NCBI RefSeq assembly: GCF_001263205.1
Contig: NZ_CP012333.1
Coordinates: forward strand, 1,116,001 to 1,180,000
Direction of reading: 5' to 3'
DNA: 64,000 nt
Source of the DNA: Labilithrix luteola
Lineage (GTDB): Bacteria; Myxococcota_A; Polyangia; Polyangiales; Polyangiaceae
This document shows, piece after piece, positions 33,171 through 42,085 of this stretch. The number at the start of each line of letters is the position of its first letter. Positions within the stretch are counted from its first letter, which is position 1. The translations under genes were made by a program, and so were the position numbers. The notes under the pieces are model-generated. The model made no database searches. It was not told the DNA's origin and saw nothing but the letters and a program-made list of their open reading frames with translations.

Positions 33171-33959
33171 ATGGACCGGATTCTTGCGCGACTCGAGCGA
33201 GGCTTTCTCGGAAAGCTCGCGATTGAACGCCTGACGACCTTCATCGTCGGCGGGATGGCGATTGCCTTCGTCCTGATTCAGGTTCGCCCCGAGCTCTACG
33301 GTGCTCTCGAGCTCGACCCTGCGCTGGTCGCGAAGCAGCCCTGGCGGGTCGTTTCGTACCTGTTCTTGCCGCAGTCGCTCTCGCTCTTCTGGGTGTTCTT
33401 CGTCCTCTACTTCTTCTGGATCATGGGGACGGCGCTCGAGCAGGAGTGGGGCGCGTTCAAGTTCAACGTCTACTATTTGATTGGCGCGCTCGGCACGACC
33501 GCCGCCGCGCTCATCACGCGCGAGCCCCAGGGTAACTTCTGGCTGAACACGTCGGTCTATTTCGCGTTCGCCACGCTCTATCCCGACTACGTCATCACGC
33601 TGTTCTTCATCCTGCCGGTTCGTATCAAGTGGCTCGCGCTGCTCCTCGGCGCGTACATCGGCTGGAACGTCGTCATCGGCGATATCGGCACCAAGGCCGC
33701 GATTCTTGCGGCGTTTGCCAATTACTTCGTGTTCTTCGGCGGCCATCTGATGGCCCTGCTTCGTGGTCGACGGCTCGTCATGAAGCAATCGATGCGACGT
33801 GCGTCGATCCGCTCCGCCGGGCCCGTCGTCACAGAAGGACGCTCGTGCGCGATCTGCGGCGCGCGTCAGGACGACGGCGCCGACATTCGCGTCTGTTCGT
33901 GCGAGAAGTGCGGGGGCAAGCCTCGCGACCTCTGCCTCGAGCACGCCCGCAATCACTGA
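33171..33959 (+). CDS. Rhomboid-like membrane protein with C-terminal zinc-ribbon-like tail
   Basis: This 262-residue protein has about six transmembrane helices and rhomboid-style landmarks: PWRVVSYLFLP, then GTALEQEWGAFKFNVYY. The place of the catalytic GxSG loop reads NTSV, so Ser128 is kept but both glycines are lost; His192 (GGHLMAL) could be its partner. Whether it is a protease is open. After the last helix a 60-residue tail carries Cys226, Cys229, Cys242, Cys244, Cys247, Cys255 and His258, a probable metal-binding ribbon. It is a single gene with no operon partner. Confidence 0.72.
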   Translation: MDRILARLERGFLGKLAIERLTTFIVGGMAIAFVLIQVRPELYGALELDPALVAKQPWRVVSYLFLPQSLSLFWVFFVLYFFWIMGTALEQEWGAFKFNVYYLIGALGTTAAALITREPQGNFWLNTSVYFAFATLYPDYVITLFFILPVRIKWLALLLGAYIGWNVVIGDIGTKAAILAAFANYFVFFGGHLMALLRGRRLVMKQSMRRASIRSAGPVVTEGRSCAICGARQDDGADIRVCSCEKCGGKPRDLCLEHARNH

Positions 33960-33971
33960 ATCAGCGCGCGG

Positions 33972-34979
33972 TCACGTCACGCTGAGCACGACCTTGCCGA
34001 AGCCTTCGTTGCTCGCCACGTAGGCGTGCGCGGCAGCCACCTCGGCAAGGGGCATCACGCGATCGACGACGGGCGTGAACACGCCTGCCCCGACGAGCGG
34101 CGCAATGTGGCGCGCGAGAAGCTGGCCGGCGGCGATTTTCTCCTCGAGCGGGCGCGAGCGAAGCACGGTGCCGGTGACGGTCAGGCGGCGTGAGAGGACG
34201 CGGCCGAGGTCGAGGTTCGTCCGGTTTCCGGCCATGAGTCCGACCAACATCAAACGGCCGCGCTGGGCGAGGGCGTCGATGCTCTCGGGCACGTAAGCCC
34301 CTCCGACGAGCTCGAGGCACACGTCGGCGCCGCGTCCGTTCGTCAGATTGCGAACGTCGCTCGCGAACTCCGGGCTCTTGTCCTCGCGAACCTTGGGAAC
34401 GATGCCGTGACGGAGACCGATCCCCGCGGCCTGAACGAGCTTCTTTTCGCCGCGCGCCGTGCCGATGGCGTCGGCGCCGATCGCCCTGGCGATCTGAACG
34501 GCCGCGGTTCCGACGCCGCTCCCCACCGCGTGGACGAGGAGGGTCTCGCCGGCCGAGAGCCCTGCCTGCGTGACAACGGCGTCGTAGGCCGTGATGAAGG
34601 CCTCGGGAATCGCGGCCGCGTCGGTGAACGAGAGGCCCACGGGCATCTTGGCGAGCGTTCGCGCGTACACCACGACGGCTTCGGCATAGGCACCTCCGCC
34701 GACGAGACCGAAGACGCGCTCGCCCACCGAGAGGTCGAGCACGCCAGGACCGATGGCATCGACTTCGCCGGCAATCTCGAGGCCCGGGATGTCGGCAGGT
34801 GCATCGGGAGGCGCCGGGTAGTGGCCGGCGACTTGGAGCAGATCCGCGCGGTTGACGGCCGTCGCGTGGATGCGAACGCGAACCTGGCCCGGGCCTGGAT
34901 TCGGTGTCTCCACGTCACGAAGCTCGAGTTGGCGGTTCCCTGCCCCTTCGACGATGACGGCGGCGCGCATGGCCGCCAT
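33972..34979 (-). CDS. NAD(P)H:quinone oxidoreductase, zinc-independent MDR family
   Basis: This medium-chain dehydrogenase/reductase of 335 residues resembles the PIG3/QOR group, which reduces quinones or other electrophiles with NADPH. The GroES-like N-terminal half has VRVRIHATAVNRADLLQ and GLEIAGEVDAIGPGV. The nucleotide-binding half has the Rossmann glycine motif in AVGSGVGTAAVQIARAIGA. The structural and catalytic zinc cysteines of alcohol dehydrogenases are absent. Both ATG 34979 and ATG 34970 are possible starts, and neither has a clear ribosome binding site. It converges with the rhomboid-like gene, with a gap of 12 bases. Confidence 0.88.
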   Translation of the reverse strand: MAAMRAAVIVEGAGNRQLELRDVETPNPGPGQVRVRIHATAVNRADLLQVAGHYPAPPDAPADIPGLEIAGEVDAIGPGVLDLSVGERVFGLVGGGAYAEAVVVYARTLAKMPVGLSFTDAAAIPEAFITAYDAVVTQAGLSAGETLLVHAVGSGVGTAAVQIARAIGADAIGTARGEKKLVQAAGIGLRHGIVPKVREDKSPEFASDVRNLTNGRGADVCLELVGGAYVPESIDALAQRGRLMLVGLMAGNRTNLDLGRVLSRRLTVTGTVLRSRPLEEKIAAGQLLARHIAPLVGAGVFTPVVDRVMPLAEVAAAHAYVASNEGFGKVVLSVT

Positions 34980-35111
34980 GCTCGCGAGGCGAACCACGGC
35001 CGTCAACGGTGCCGGCGCGGACCGCATCCGAACGCGCGCGCCTCGACGGGCCGAACAACGCGACCAAGCACCCTCCCCGCGCCGCGATTCGTTTGGTAAG
35101 AAGCTCCCCAC

Positions 35112-35759
35112 ATGTCCGTCAAGCCCGTGCACCGGCCGATCGCGAGGAGCTTCAAGAAGAAGTGGGTGAAGGAGGCTGCGGCTCATGTCCGCGCCGGAGG
35201 TCACGCCTTCGTCTGGGAGACCGACAAGCGCGTGCTCTTCGTCTTCCAGGAGCCCGCCGAGGACAACCCCGACGACTTCGGCGCTTGGGGCATCTACGAC
35301 ATGGCGAAGTGGAAGTGGAACGTCGAGACGCGCGGCGCGCTGAAGGGCCTCGCGTGGACGCTCGTTCCGCGTGACTGCCTCTGGATTGCCAAGCGCCGCG
35401 TCGAGCGCGACTCGATCCACCCCGGCCCCACGCGCAAGGTCGCGTTCGACTGCACCGACTGCGCAGCGTGCTGTCGTGACAACGAGGTCATCCTCCAGCC
35501 GTCGGACGTCGAGCGCTTCAAAGAGGGTGGCCGCCCCGAGCTCGCCAAGCCGCCGTACGCGAGGCGTGACAAGGACGGGAAGTTGGTCCTCACGCTCCTC
35601 CGCAACAAGCGGTGTCGCCATCTGCAGCAGGACAACCGCTGCGGGATCTACGAGCTTCGGCCTCATCCGTGCAGCGAGTTCCCGATGGGCAGCGAGTGCT
35701 GCCTCTTCGCGCGCGAAGACGTGTTGAAACTCTACGACGGCCTCCTCCCCGAGGCCTGA
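35112..35759 (+). CDS. YkgJ-family cysteine cluster protein
   Basis: This 215-residue protein carries the YkgJ (UPF0153) cysteine cluster: Cys114-x2-Cys117-x2-Cys120-Cys121, then Cys168, Cys177 in CGIYELRP and Cys187. The set is expected to bind zinc or an iron-sulfur cluster. A basic N-terminal region of about 110 residues precedes it and looks like an extra domain. The cellular role of this family is not settled. It is divergent from the quinone oxidoreductase and stands alone. Confidence 0.82.
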   Translation: MSVKPVHRPIARSFKKKWVKEAAAHVRAGGHAFVWETDKRVLFVFQEPAEDNPDDFGAWGIYDMAKWKWNVETRGALKGLAWTLVPRDCLWIAKRRVERDSIHPGPTRKVAFDCTDCAACCRDNEVILQPSDVERFKEGGRPELAKPPYARRDKDGKLVLTLLRNKRCRHLQQDNRCGIYELRPHPCSEFPMGSECCLFAREDVLKLYDGLLPEA

Positions 35760-35889
35760 TCCAGGCACAAGGCCGGGAAACGACCGACTCCCGCCTCTCT
35801 ATTCCCCGCCGATCCCCGCAAAAATAGCCGGCCGATAACGTCACGGCCGGCTTGCACTCGGGCGCGGCCCGTCGGAAAGTTCGGGCGCT

Positions 35890-37470
35890 TTGCGTCACGG
35901 GTCGCCGTTCGTCACCGCTCTCTCCCAGGTTCTCCTTCTCGGTGCTGCGCTCGGCGCGGGCGAGGGGTGCAAGCGTTCGTCTTCGGCGCAAGCCGACGGA
36001 GGCGAAGCCAACGCCGAGGGTGGCGCGGAGGCCACCGAAGCCAATGGCGCGGGCAAGGCCACGCTGACCGACGCCGACGGCGGCGCCCCGCCCTGGAGTG
36101 GCCCGGTGCTCTACGCGTTCGGCGCCATCGCCCCCATTTTCAGCGCCACCGAGTGGCCGCCCAAAGATCCGAGCAAGACGAGCGACGATCGCAAAGACGT
36201 CATCAGGCTTGGCTACTTCCGGCGCGGCGAGAAGGTGGCCGTCAAGCCCGACCCCATCAAGAAGGCCAACTGCGAGGGCGGCTGGTACGAGCTCGTCACC
36301 GGCGGCTTCGTGTGCGGGAAATTCGCGACGGTCGATCCGAACCACAAGGAGCTCAAGACCGCTCCTCATGCGCCGTTCATCGATCGCGATCTGCCGTTCG
36401 ACTATGGGCTGAACCTCACGCCCGGCACGCCGCTCTATCGGCGCGTTCCGCTCAAGGCCGAACGTAAAACGTTCGAAAAGACGCTGGCCATCGGCAAGGG
36501 CGTCAAGTCGAGCGACATCGCCAAGAAGCTGAAGGCTGACGGCGAAGAGGTGCCCGCATACCTCAAAGGCGCGGACGACGCGAAGACCCACGTGGGCTTC
36601 GACGACCTCAAGGGCGAGTCGTCCCTCGTGGCCGAGCGCATGCTCAAGGGCTTCTATCTCGCGCTCGACAAGAAGGTCGACGGCTCCTCGGGCAGCTTCT
36701 GGCACACCGCCTCGGGCTATTACGCGCCGAAGGACCACCTCATCGTCCACGAGACGAAGAAGGAGTTCGAAGGCATCGACTTCACCGCCCCGGGGGAGAC
36801 GCGCAAGCTTCCCCTCGCGTTCATCGTCAGCCCTCGTGCGCGCGAGTGCAACGTCGAAGGCCCCAAGGTCACGCGCCACGAGAAGATCGACCGCTTCACG
36901 ATCCTCCAGCTCACGGGCAAGCGCGAGGTCGTCGACAACCGCAATTACTGGGAGACCGACAAGGGCTTCTACGTGCGCGACATCGACGCGGCGATCGTCA
37001 CGGGCCCGTCCAAGCCTCCGGCCGATCTCACGCCCGGCGAGAAGTGGATCGACGTCGACCTGCGCCGCCAGTCGCTCGTGGCGCTCGAAGGCGAAAAGCC
37101 AGTGTACGCCACCATCGTCTCCACCGGCCGCCACGACGACGATCCGGCCAAGGATCACCGCACCGTCGAAGGCTCGTTCCGCGTCCGCGAAAAGCACGTC
37201 ACCACCACGATGGACGGCGACGCGGCGGCCGACGGCACGTACCGCATCGAGGACGTGCCGTGGGTCATGTACTTCGAGAAGAGCTACGCGCTACACGGCG
37301 CCTTCTGGCACTCGATGTTCGGGCGCGAGAAGAGCCACGGCTGCGTGAACATCATCCCGCACGACGCGCGGCGCATCTTCCTATGGGCCGGCCCCGTGCT
37401 TCCCGAGGGCTGGCACGGGGTCAAGGCCACCAAGGACAACCCGGGAACCCGGGTCATCGTCCACAAGTGA
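35890..37470 (+). CDS. L,D-transpeptidase (YkuD) lipoprotein
   Basis: This 526-residue lipoprotein (lipobox-like GEGC, then an Asp/Gly/Ala-rich linker) has a C-terminal YkuD catalytic domain. The signature His...SHGCVN is present, with nucleophile Cys485, and HGAFWH lies upstream. It should make 3-3 peptidoglycan crosslinks or attach proteins to the wall. The middle region (about 70-370) is not a standard peptidoglycan-binding module that could be named. The start is a TTG with GGAAAG about ten bases before; no better in-frame ATG fits a signal peptide. The gene converges with a small lipoprotein gene only 11 bases away. Confidence 0.85.
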   Translation: MRHGSPFVTALSQVLLLGAALGAGEGCKRSSSAQADGGEANAEGGAEATEANGAGKATLTDADGGAPPWSGPVLYAFGAIAPIFSATEWPPKDPSKTSDDRKDVIRLGYFRRGEKVAVKPDPIKKANCEGGWYELVTGGFVCGKFATVDPNHKELKTAPHAPFIDRDLPFDYGLNLTPGTPLYRRVPLKAERKTFEKTLAIGKGVKSSDIAKKLKADGEEVPAYLKGADDAKTHVGFDDLKGESSLVAERMLKGFYLALDKKVDGSSGSFWHTASGYYAPKDHLIVHETKKEFEGIDFTAPGETRKLPLAFIVSPRARECNVEGPKVTRHEKIDRFTILQLTGKREVVDNRNYWETDKGFYVRDIDAAIVTGPSKPPADLTPGEKWIDVDLRRQSLVALEGEKPVYATIVSTGRHDDDPAKDHRTVEGSFRVREKHVTTTMDGDAAADGTYRIEDVPWVMYFEKSYALHGAFWHSMFGREKSHGCVNIIPHDARRIFLWAGPVLPEGWHGVKATKDNPGTRVIVHK

Positions 37471-37481
37471 TGTGAGGGGCT

Positions 37482-38126
37482 CTAGGGCTTGAGGAACGTG
37501 ATGAACGCGGCGCAGCCCTGTCCGCTGAGCTTGATGACGAGCGGCGCGCCCGGCTTGATCTGAACTTCGCGGCTGTCGGTCTGCACTTCGGTCACCGTGC
37601 CGACCTTCGGGATGTCGAGGCTCGGAGGGTTGGCCGTGGCGCTGTGCTGGAACGGTGAACGCATCGTGGTCGCCGCGGAGTTGCCGACGAGAACGTCGAG
37701 CGAGACGTCCTTCGCGCCGAACGCGAGGACGTGCACGTCGGTACCGCGCCCGGTGACCGACATCTCGCTCTGTGCCGCGCTGTTGCCGAGCGGAACGATG
37801 CGCTTGCCGACCAACTGGAAGCCGAGCGGCTTGCCGTCTTCGCCGGTCTTCGCCTTCATGGTCGCTTCGACGTCCGCGAGGAGCTTCTCGAGAGCCGCCT
37901 TGTGACCTTCGTCACAGGCGTTCTTCTTCCCCTCTTCGGCCGTCAGCGACTCGAGGGCCGCGGCCTGCGTGGCGGTCTTGTCGGGCGCGGGCCCGGCGTC
38001 GGCGGCCGTCTTCGTGGACGGACTGTTGGTCGAGAAATCAGGGACTTCGGACGGCTTGGACGAGCCACCGCAGGCCGCAAGGGCAGCCACGGCAGCGATC
38101 GCGGAAACGAGGACGAAGCGGCTCAT
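37482..38126 (-). CDS. Small lipoprotein, unknown
   Basis: This 214-residue lipoprotein has a clean signal peptide (MSRFVLVSAIAAVAALAAC) and a Ser/Thr/Pro-rich linker. A helical stretch follows (about 55-95), then a beta-rich C-terminal domain with the lone late Cys in GQGCAAF. No family was recognised. The ATG has GGAG eight bases upstream. It follows the PQQ/HEAT lipoprotein gene by 91 bases on the same strand, so it may be the tail of that operon or a separate unit. Confidence 0.7.
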   Translation of the reverse strand: MSRFVLVSAIAAVAALAACGGSSKPSEVPDFSTNSPSTKTAADAGPAPDKTATQAAALESLTAEEGKKNACDEGHKAALEKLLADVEATMKAKTGEDGKPLGFQLVGKRIVPLGNSAAQSEMSVTGRGTDVHVLAFGAKDVSLDVLVGNSAATTMRSPFQHSATANPPSLDIPKVGTVTEVQTDSREVQIKPGAPLVIKLSGQGCAAFITFLKP

Positions 38127-38217
38127 GATGCGAACTCCATCGCTCGTTTCCCGTTCGGTGGCAAGGTTCGAGCGGGCGTGCCGAACAAGCTCGGCCAAGC
38201 CGCCCGCCTTCCCCGCC

Positions 38218-40137
38218 CTACTTCTTCGCGCCGCCCTTCTCGGCCGCCTTGTCCGCGGGCCTCTCGGGCTTCTCGGGCATTTTGTGCGTTGGCTTCTTGT
38301 CGCCCGACTTTTCCGCATCGTCGGCCTTTGCCGTCGCCTTGTCGGAAGCCGGGGACGCAGCGAGAAGGGCCTCGAGGCGTGACTTGGCGAGCGCAACCGT
38401 CATCGGGTCCTTCGCGGCGCGTTCGACGATCGCCCGGCCTTCTTTGGCGTCGAGACGAACGAGGGCCTCGCCGACGCTTCCCACGGCGGTCGCCACGTCG
38501 TCGGTTCCGGCCGTTCCTCGGTAGATCGCGAAGAACTGACGAAGCGTCGGGAGCTCGTCCTTCGTGGCGAGCGTGGCAAGGGCGGCGGCGTTGCGACGAA
38601 CGTCGTCGTCGGTGTTGGCCGGGTCGAGCAGGTGCGCGGCGAGCAGCGGCGCGCCACGCGTCTCCTTCATGGCTGCGAGCGCATCGGCGATCGGACCGAC
38701 CGGCGGCGAAAGAAGCGTGTCGCGGAGGAAGTCGTAGTGCTTGCCGAGCGCGGTGAGCATGTAGCTCGCGCCGTTGCGACGCGTGGCGAGGGCCGCGCGC
38801 GCGTCGGCGATCAGCACCGGAGCCGCGCGCGGATCGGAGGCGATCTCGATGAGCGTCTTCGTGGCGCTCTCGTCCTCGAGGGTCGCGAGCTCGCGAAGCA
38901 AGAGGCGCTGCGCGGTCGCGAGCGTGGCCTCGCGGCTCGCCACGGCCTCCGCGATCTGCGCACCGAGCGACGGCCCCCCCTGTGCGGACGGCGCCGTGAA
39001 GGTGTCGGCATGGGTAACGCAGCTCTTGATGGGCTCGCCGAGCGACTTCTCGCTCGAAACCTGGCCCGTCTTGGCGTCGAGCACGACGATCTTGCCGAGC
39101 TCGTCGCAGAGGACGACGCCGTTGCCGACCGCCTCTCCGCCGATGACGTCACTGCCGTGCGTGTGCACCCACGCCAGCTGCCCGCGCGACGTCTCGAAGC
39201 CGAGCACGAGGCGGAAGTAGCTCGCGTAGAAGCGGCCCGAGTCGATCGCGAGGGGACCTTCGGGGCCGCTCGGACGAGCGAAGAGGCGATCGCGGTCGCG
39301 CGCGTTCGCAACCGGGGGAAGCTTCTCCGTGCCGGGCACGAGCAAGCGCGGCGTCCCGGGGAGCTCGCGACTCGGAAGGCCGACGCGATTCGCACCGCCG
39401 CCGGACGCGAGCCCGATCTTCTCGTCGAAGCGCACGAAGGCGGCTTCGCCGAAGTAGAGCCCACCGCCGATGGTGGTCGCGCGCGAGACCTTGTCGCGGA
39501 GAACGACGCGCCCGAGCTCCTCGCCGCTCGTCACGTCAATCGCGCTGACGTACTGGTTCTGCCACGGCACGAACACCACGCCGGCGACGATGGCCGGATC
39601 ACCGAGCAGCTTGTCGGTCTCGAGCTGGCGCTTGACCGCGCCGTCACGTCCGACGACGAGCATCGCCGAACCAGTGCCGCGCGCGAGGGTCACGACCGTG
39701 GCCGCGCCATCGTCACCCGCGCCGAGGAGCGCGGCGCCGCCCGTGGGGCGAGCCCAGAGCTTCTTGCCGGTGGTCGCATCGAGCGCGAAGACTTCGCCCG
39801 CGCCCGAGCCGACGACGACACTGCCCGCGATGACGGGACGCGCATCGAGCGGATGCTCGAACGTCCAGTTGGATCCACCGTTCAGCGGCGCGCCGATGAG
39901 TTTGTCGGCGCGAGGACCGGCCACCGCGACGACGAGATCGGCATTGGCCGTGGGCTTCGCGCCGTGGAGCTTGGCGCGCACTTCGTCGATGCTCTTGCCC
40001 TGGTCGTCGAGCCAGTTCGTCGAGAACAAGCTCGGACGCGAGGAGTCGCCCGCGCACGCCAAGGTGCTCGCGCCGAGCGAGAGCGTGAGCGCGGTCAGAC
40101 CGACGAGACGCGAAAGCGTGGAACGAAGGCGGCTCAT
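38218..40137 (-). CDS. PQQ-type beta-propeller and HEAT-repeat lipoprotein
   Basis: This 639-residue lipoprotein (signal peptide, lipobox LAC) has blades with the PQQ-repeat pattern at about 75-380: GEVFALDATTGKKLWARPTGG, YVSAIDVTSGEELGRV and GKIVVLDAKTGQV. HEAT-like helical repeats (about 410-590) follow, and a Lys/Glu/Ala-rich tail ends it. The propeller resembles BamB-like scaffolds more than a dehydrogenase, because no catalytic motif is evident. Its start overlaps the upstream HEAT gene (ATGA), so the two probably work together at the envelope. Confidence 0.75.
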   Translation of the reverse strand: MSRLRSTLSRLVGLTALTLSLGASTLACAGDSSRPSLFSTNWLDDQGKSIDEVRAKLHGAKPTANADLVVAVAGPRADKLIGAPLNGGSNWTFEHPLDARPVIAGSVVVGSGAGEVFALDATTGKKLWARPTGGAALLGAGDDGAATVVTLARGTGSAMLVVGRDGAVKRQLETDKLLGDPAIVAGVVFVPWQNQYVSAIDVTSGEELGRVVLRDKVSRATTIGGGLYFGEAAFVRFDEKIGLASGGGANRVGLPSRELPGTPRLLVPGTEKLPPVANARDRDRLFARPSGPEGPLAIDSGRFYASYFRLVLGFETSRGQLAWVHTHGSDVIGGEAVGNGVVLCDELGKIVVLDAKTGQVSSEKSLGEPIKSCVTHADTFTAPSAQGGPSLGAQIAEAVASREATLATAQRLLLRELATLEDESATKTLIEIASDPRAAPVLIADARAALATRRNGASYMLTALGKHYDFLRDTLLSPPVGPIADALAAMKETRGAPLLAAHLLDPANTDDDVRRNAAALATLATKDELPTLRQFFAIYRGTAGTDDVATAVGSVGEALVRLDAKEGRAIVERAAKDPMTVALAKSRLEALLAASPASDKATAKADDAEKSGDKKPTHKMPEKPERPADKAAEKGGAKK

Positions 40138-41012
40138 TTCGCACCTCCCGACGTGGCGAGAACGGCTTGGTCGATGGCCTGCCGGACGCGGCCCGACATG
40201 CCCGCCGCTTGCGCGCGCTTCTGCACGTCGCGCAAGAACTTGTTGCTCTCGATCGTACCGAGCTCGCGAAGGCGCCCGATGACCTTCACCTTGGCGTCGT
40301 CGTTGATCTCGGTCGACGGACGGAAGAGCACCTGGTCGAGGCCGCCGGTGACGACGTCGAACGGGAACTTCCCAAGCTTGCCGGCGAGCTGTTCGCACTG
40401 CTCGACGCTGCAGAGCTGGCCGATCGATGCGGCGGCTTCGTTCACACGATGATCGAGCGCGAGGAACAGCTCCGAGACGGTGTCCTTGGCCTTGAGCGCA
40501 CCGAGCCCGCTGGCCGCGAGGCCACGCACCATGGCATCGGAATCGGAGAGCGAACGACGGAGGGCAACCGTCGCCGCGTTCCCCTTCGTGCGCGTGAGCG
40601 CCTTCACGGCGGCGCGTCGAATCTTCGGATCACGATGCGTGGCGTACTGCGCGAGGGCTGCGCTCCCCGCTTCGGACTCGAGCTCGCCGAGCGTCTCGAT
40701 CGCCGCCTCGGTGAGGGGGAGCGAGAGCCCACGACCGAGCGCCTCGGACACCGCAGGTGCTGCCGCCGCGCCGCGCGGTCCGGCGATGCGCACGTCGTCG
40801 AGGCCTTCGCGGATCTGCGCTTCTTCGCCCGAACGGATCTTCTGCATGGCGGGCGCCACGTCGGCGGCAGGAGGCGGAGCGTCCGCCTTCTTGGTTCCCT
40901 TGGCAGCTGCCGGAGCGGCCTTCGGCGCCGGTGCTTGTGCAAATGCCGGCGCCGTCAGGACGGCAGCAGCCAGTACGAATCCGATGGTTCGACGATTCCC
41001 AAACGCGCGCAT
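40134..41012 (-). CDS. Secreted HEAT-repeat protein
   Basis: This 292-residue protein has a signal peptide ending AFA and an Ala/Pro/Lys-rich spacer. At least four HEAT-like repeats follow (AQYATHRDPKIRRAAVKAL, LSDSDAMVRGLAASGLGAL). The C-terminal part has a Cys pair (LCSVEQCEQL). HEAT arrays act as protein-protein scaffolds. The gene is first of a coupled pair with the PQQ/HEAT lipoprotein, and GGGGGC lies just upstream of the ATG. Two tandem dyads lie 30-62 bases upstream and may control it. Confidence 0.75.
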   Translation of the reverse strand: MRAFGNRRTIGFVLAAAVLTAPAFAQAPAPKAAPAAAKGTKKADAPPPAADVAPAMQKIRSGEEAQIREGLDDVRIAGPRGAAAAPAVSEALGRGLSLPLTEAAIETLGELESEAGSAALAQYATHRDPKIRRAAVKALTRTKGNAATVALRRSLSDSDAMVRGLAASGLGALKAKDTVSELFLALDHRVNEAAASIGQLCSVEQCEQLAGKLGKFPFDVVTGGLDQVLFRPSTEINDDAKVKVIGRLRELGTIESNKFLRDVQKRAQAAGMSGRVRQAIDQAVLATSGGAK

Positions 41013-41041
41013 GAAGCCCCCGAGGCTGTGTTGAATCGGAG

Positions 41042-41074
41042 TGGACGGAGTCCAGCATGGCTGGACGGAGTCCA
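41042..41074. promoter_or_regulatory. Two tandem 13-bp dyads 20 bp apart
   Basis: TGGACGGAGTCCA occurs at 41042-41054 and again at 41062-41074. Each has 5-base inverted arms. The 20-bp period is about two helical turns, so two dimers could bind the same face of the DNA between the divergent genes. Confidence 0.5.
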
Positions 41075-41224
41075 CGTCGGTCCAAGAGGACTCGGCGAAT
41101 GCCGAGCCGCATTGAAAGGGTGCAAATACCACGAAACTCAGCCTTCCTTTCTCGATTCTCCCCGCATGGGCCGCCACTTTTCGCAAGCGTGCGACGCCGG
41201 CTTGCCCGTGCTAAGCGCAGAGCG

Positions 41225-42037
41225 ATGTCGGAAGCGCCGCCGCCCCCGGATTCGTCCAATTCCTCCAAGGGGGAGTTGGAGCCTACGGGCGCGCCTTCGA
41301 GTCACACGAGCGCCCCTCCCCCGCGGCCGCAAGCCGAGCCGGTCGAGCCGTCCATCGATAGCATCCGGACCGTCGAAACAGGCCGGGTGCGTCCGAGCGG
41401 ATTTGCGGCACGGCCGTCACCCGCACGTCGCCCGCGCTATCTCGTCGTCGCGCTCGTCGTCTCGCTCATGATGGGCGCCGGGCTGTGGACCGAGGGCTGC
41501 AGCACGCTGGCCTTCTACCGCGGTGAGACGGACTACAAAGCCGTGCTCAACGCGCCGATCCGCGACGAGGCCAACCGCGCTCGAGCCGACGAACGCTACG
41601 AACATTTCACCGAGGTGGCCGACGCCGCGCGCAATCGCGTCGTTCCCATGGCGGCCGCAATCTTCGTCCTCGGCGCCTCTATGCTCGCGCTCTCGGCACT
41701 CGGTCTCGGCGGCCGGAGGAACACGCGCCACGCGCTCGTCCAGGTCGTCGGGGTTCAGGCCGCGGTCGTGCTCGCGCAGTACTACCTGACCAAAGACGTC
41801 CGGATGGCGAAGCTCGACTGGCAGCTCGAGGGCGTCCTCATCCAGCAGCAAGAGGCGCTCCCTCCCGAGGAGTTCGCGAAGGTCGCGCCCGGGATCGAGA
41901 GCGCTCGTCAGGTCTACGGACCGTTCTGGCTGTTGCTCCAGACCACGGCGAGCGGCCTGGTCCTCCTGGCACTCACGCGACGGCGCTCGCGCGAGTTCTT
42001 CGACGTCGCCGCGAACCCCGCCGAAGAAGGCCCGTAG
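41225..42037 (+). CDS. Integral membrane protein, unknown
   Basis: This 270-residue protein has a Pro/Ser-rich cytoplasmic N-terminus (about 1-75) and four predicted transmembrane helices (about 77-97, 140-160, 168-186 and 230-250). No family was recognised. A lipobox-like Cys (EGCSTL) after the first helix is probably coincidental, because more helices follow. It lies 48 bases upstream of mutL on the same strand and may share its transcript. The ATG at 41225 was chosen because residues upstream are Arg-rich filler typical of a wrong frame. Confidence 0.65.
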   Translation: MSEAPPPPDSSNSSKGELEPTGAPSSHTSAPPPRPQAEPVEPSIDSIRTVETGRVRPSGFAARPSPARRPRYLVVALVVSLMMGAGLWTEGCSTLAFYRGETDYKAVLNAPIRDEANRARADERYEHFTEVADAARNRVVPMAAAIFVLGASMLALSALGLGGRRNTRHALVQVVGVQAAVVLAQYYLTKDVRMAKLDWQLEGVLIQQQEALPPEEFAKVAPGIESARQVYGPFWLLLQTTASGLVLLALTRRRSREFFDVAANPAEEGP

Positions 42038-42085
42038 CCTCGTAGCTCCTCTCGCGCGGGCATCGACGTGCTATGTGCACGCTCG

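Noticed and set aside
38632..40452. Plus-strand frame of 606 codons opposite the PQQ/HEAT lipoprotein
   Set aside because: Composition typical of antisense in GC-rich DNA; no ribosome binding site or domain.
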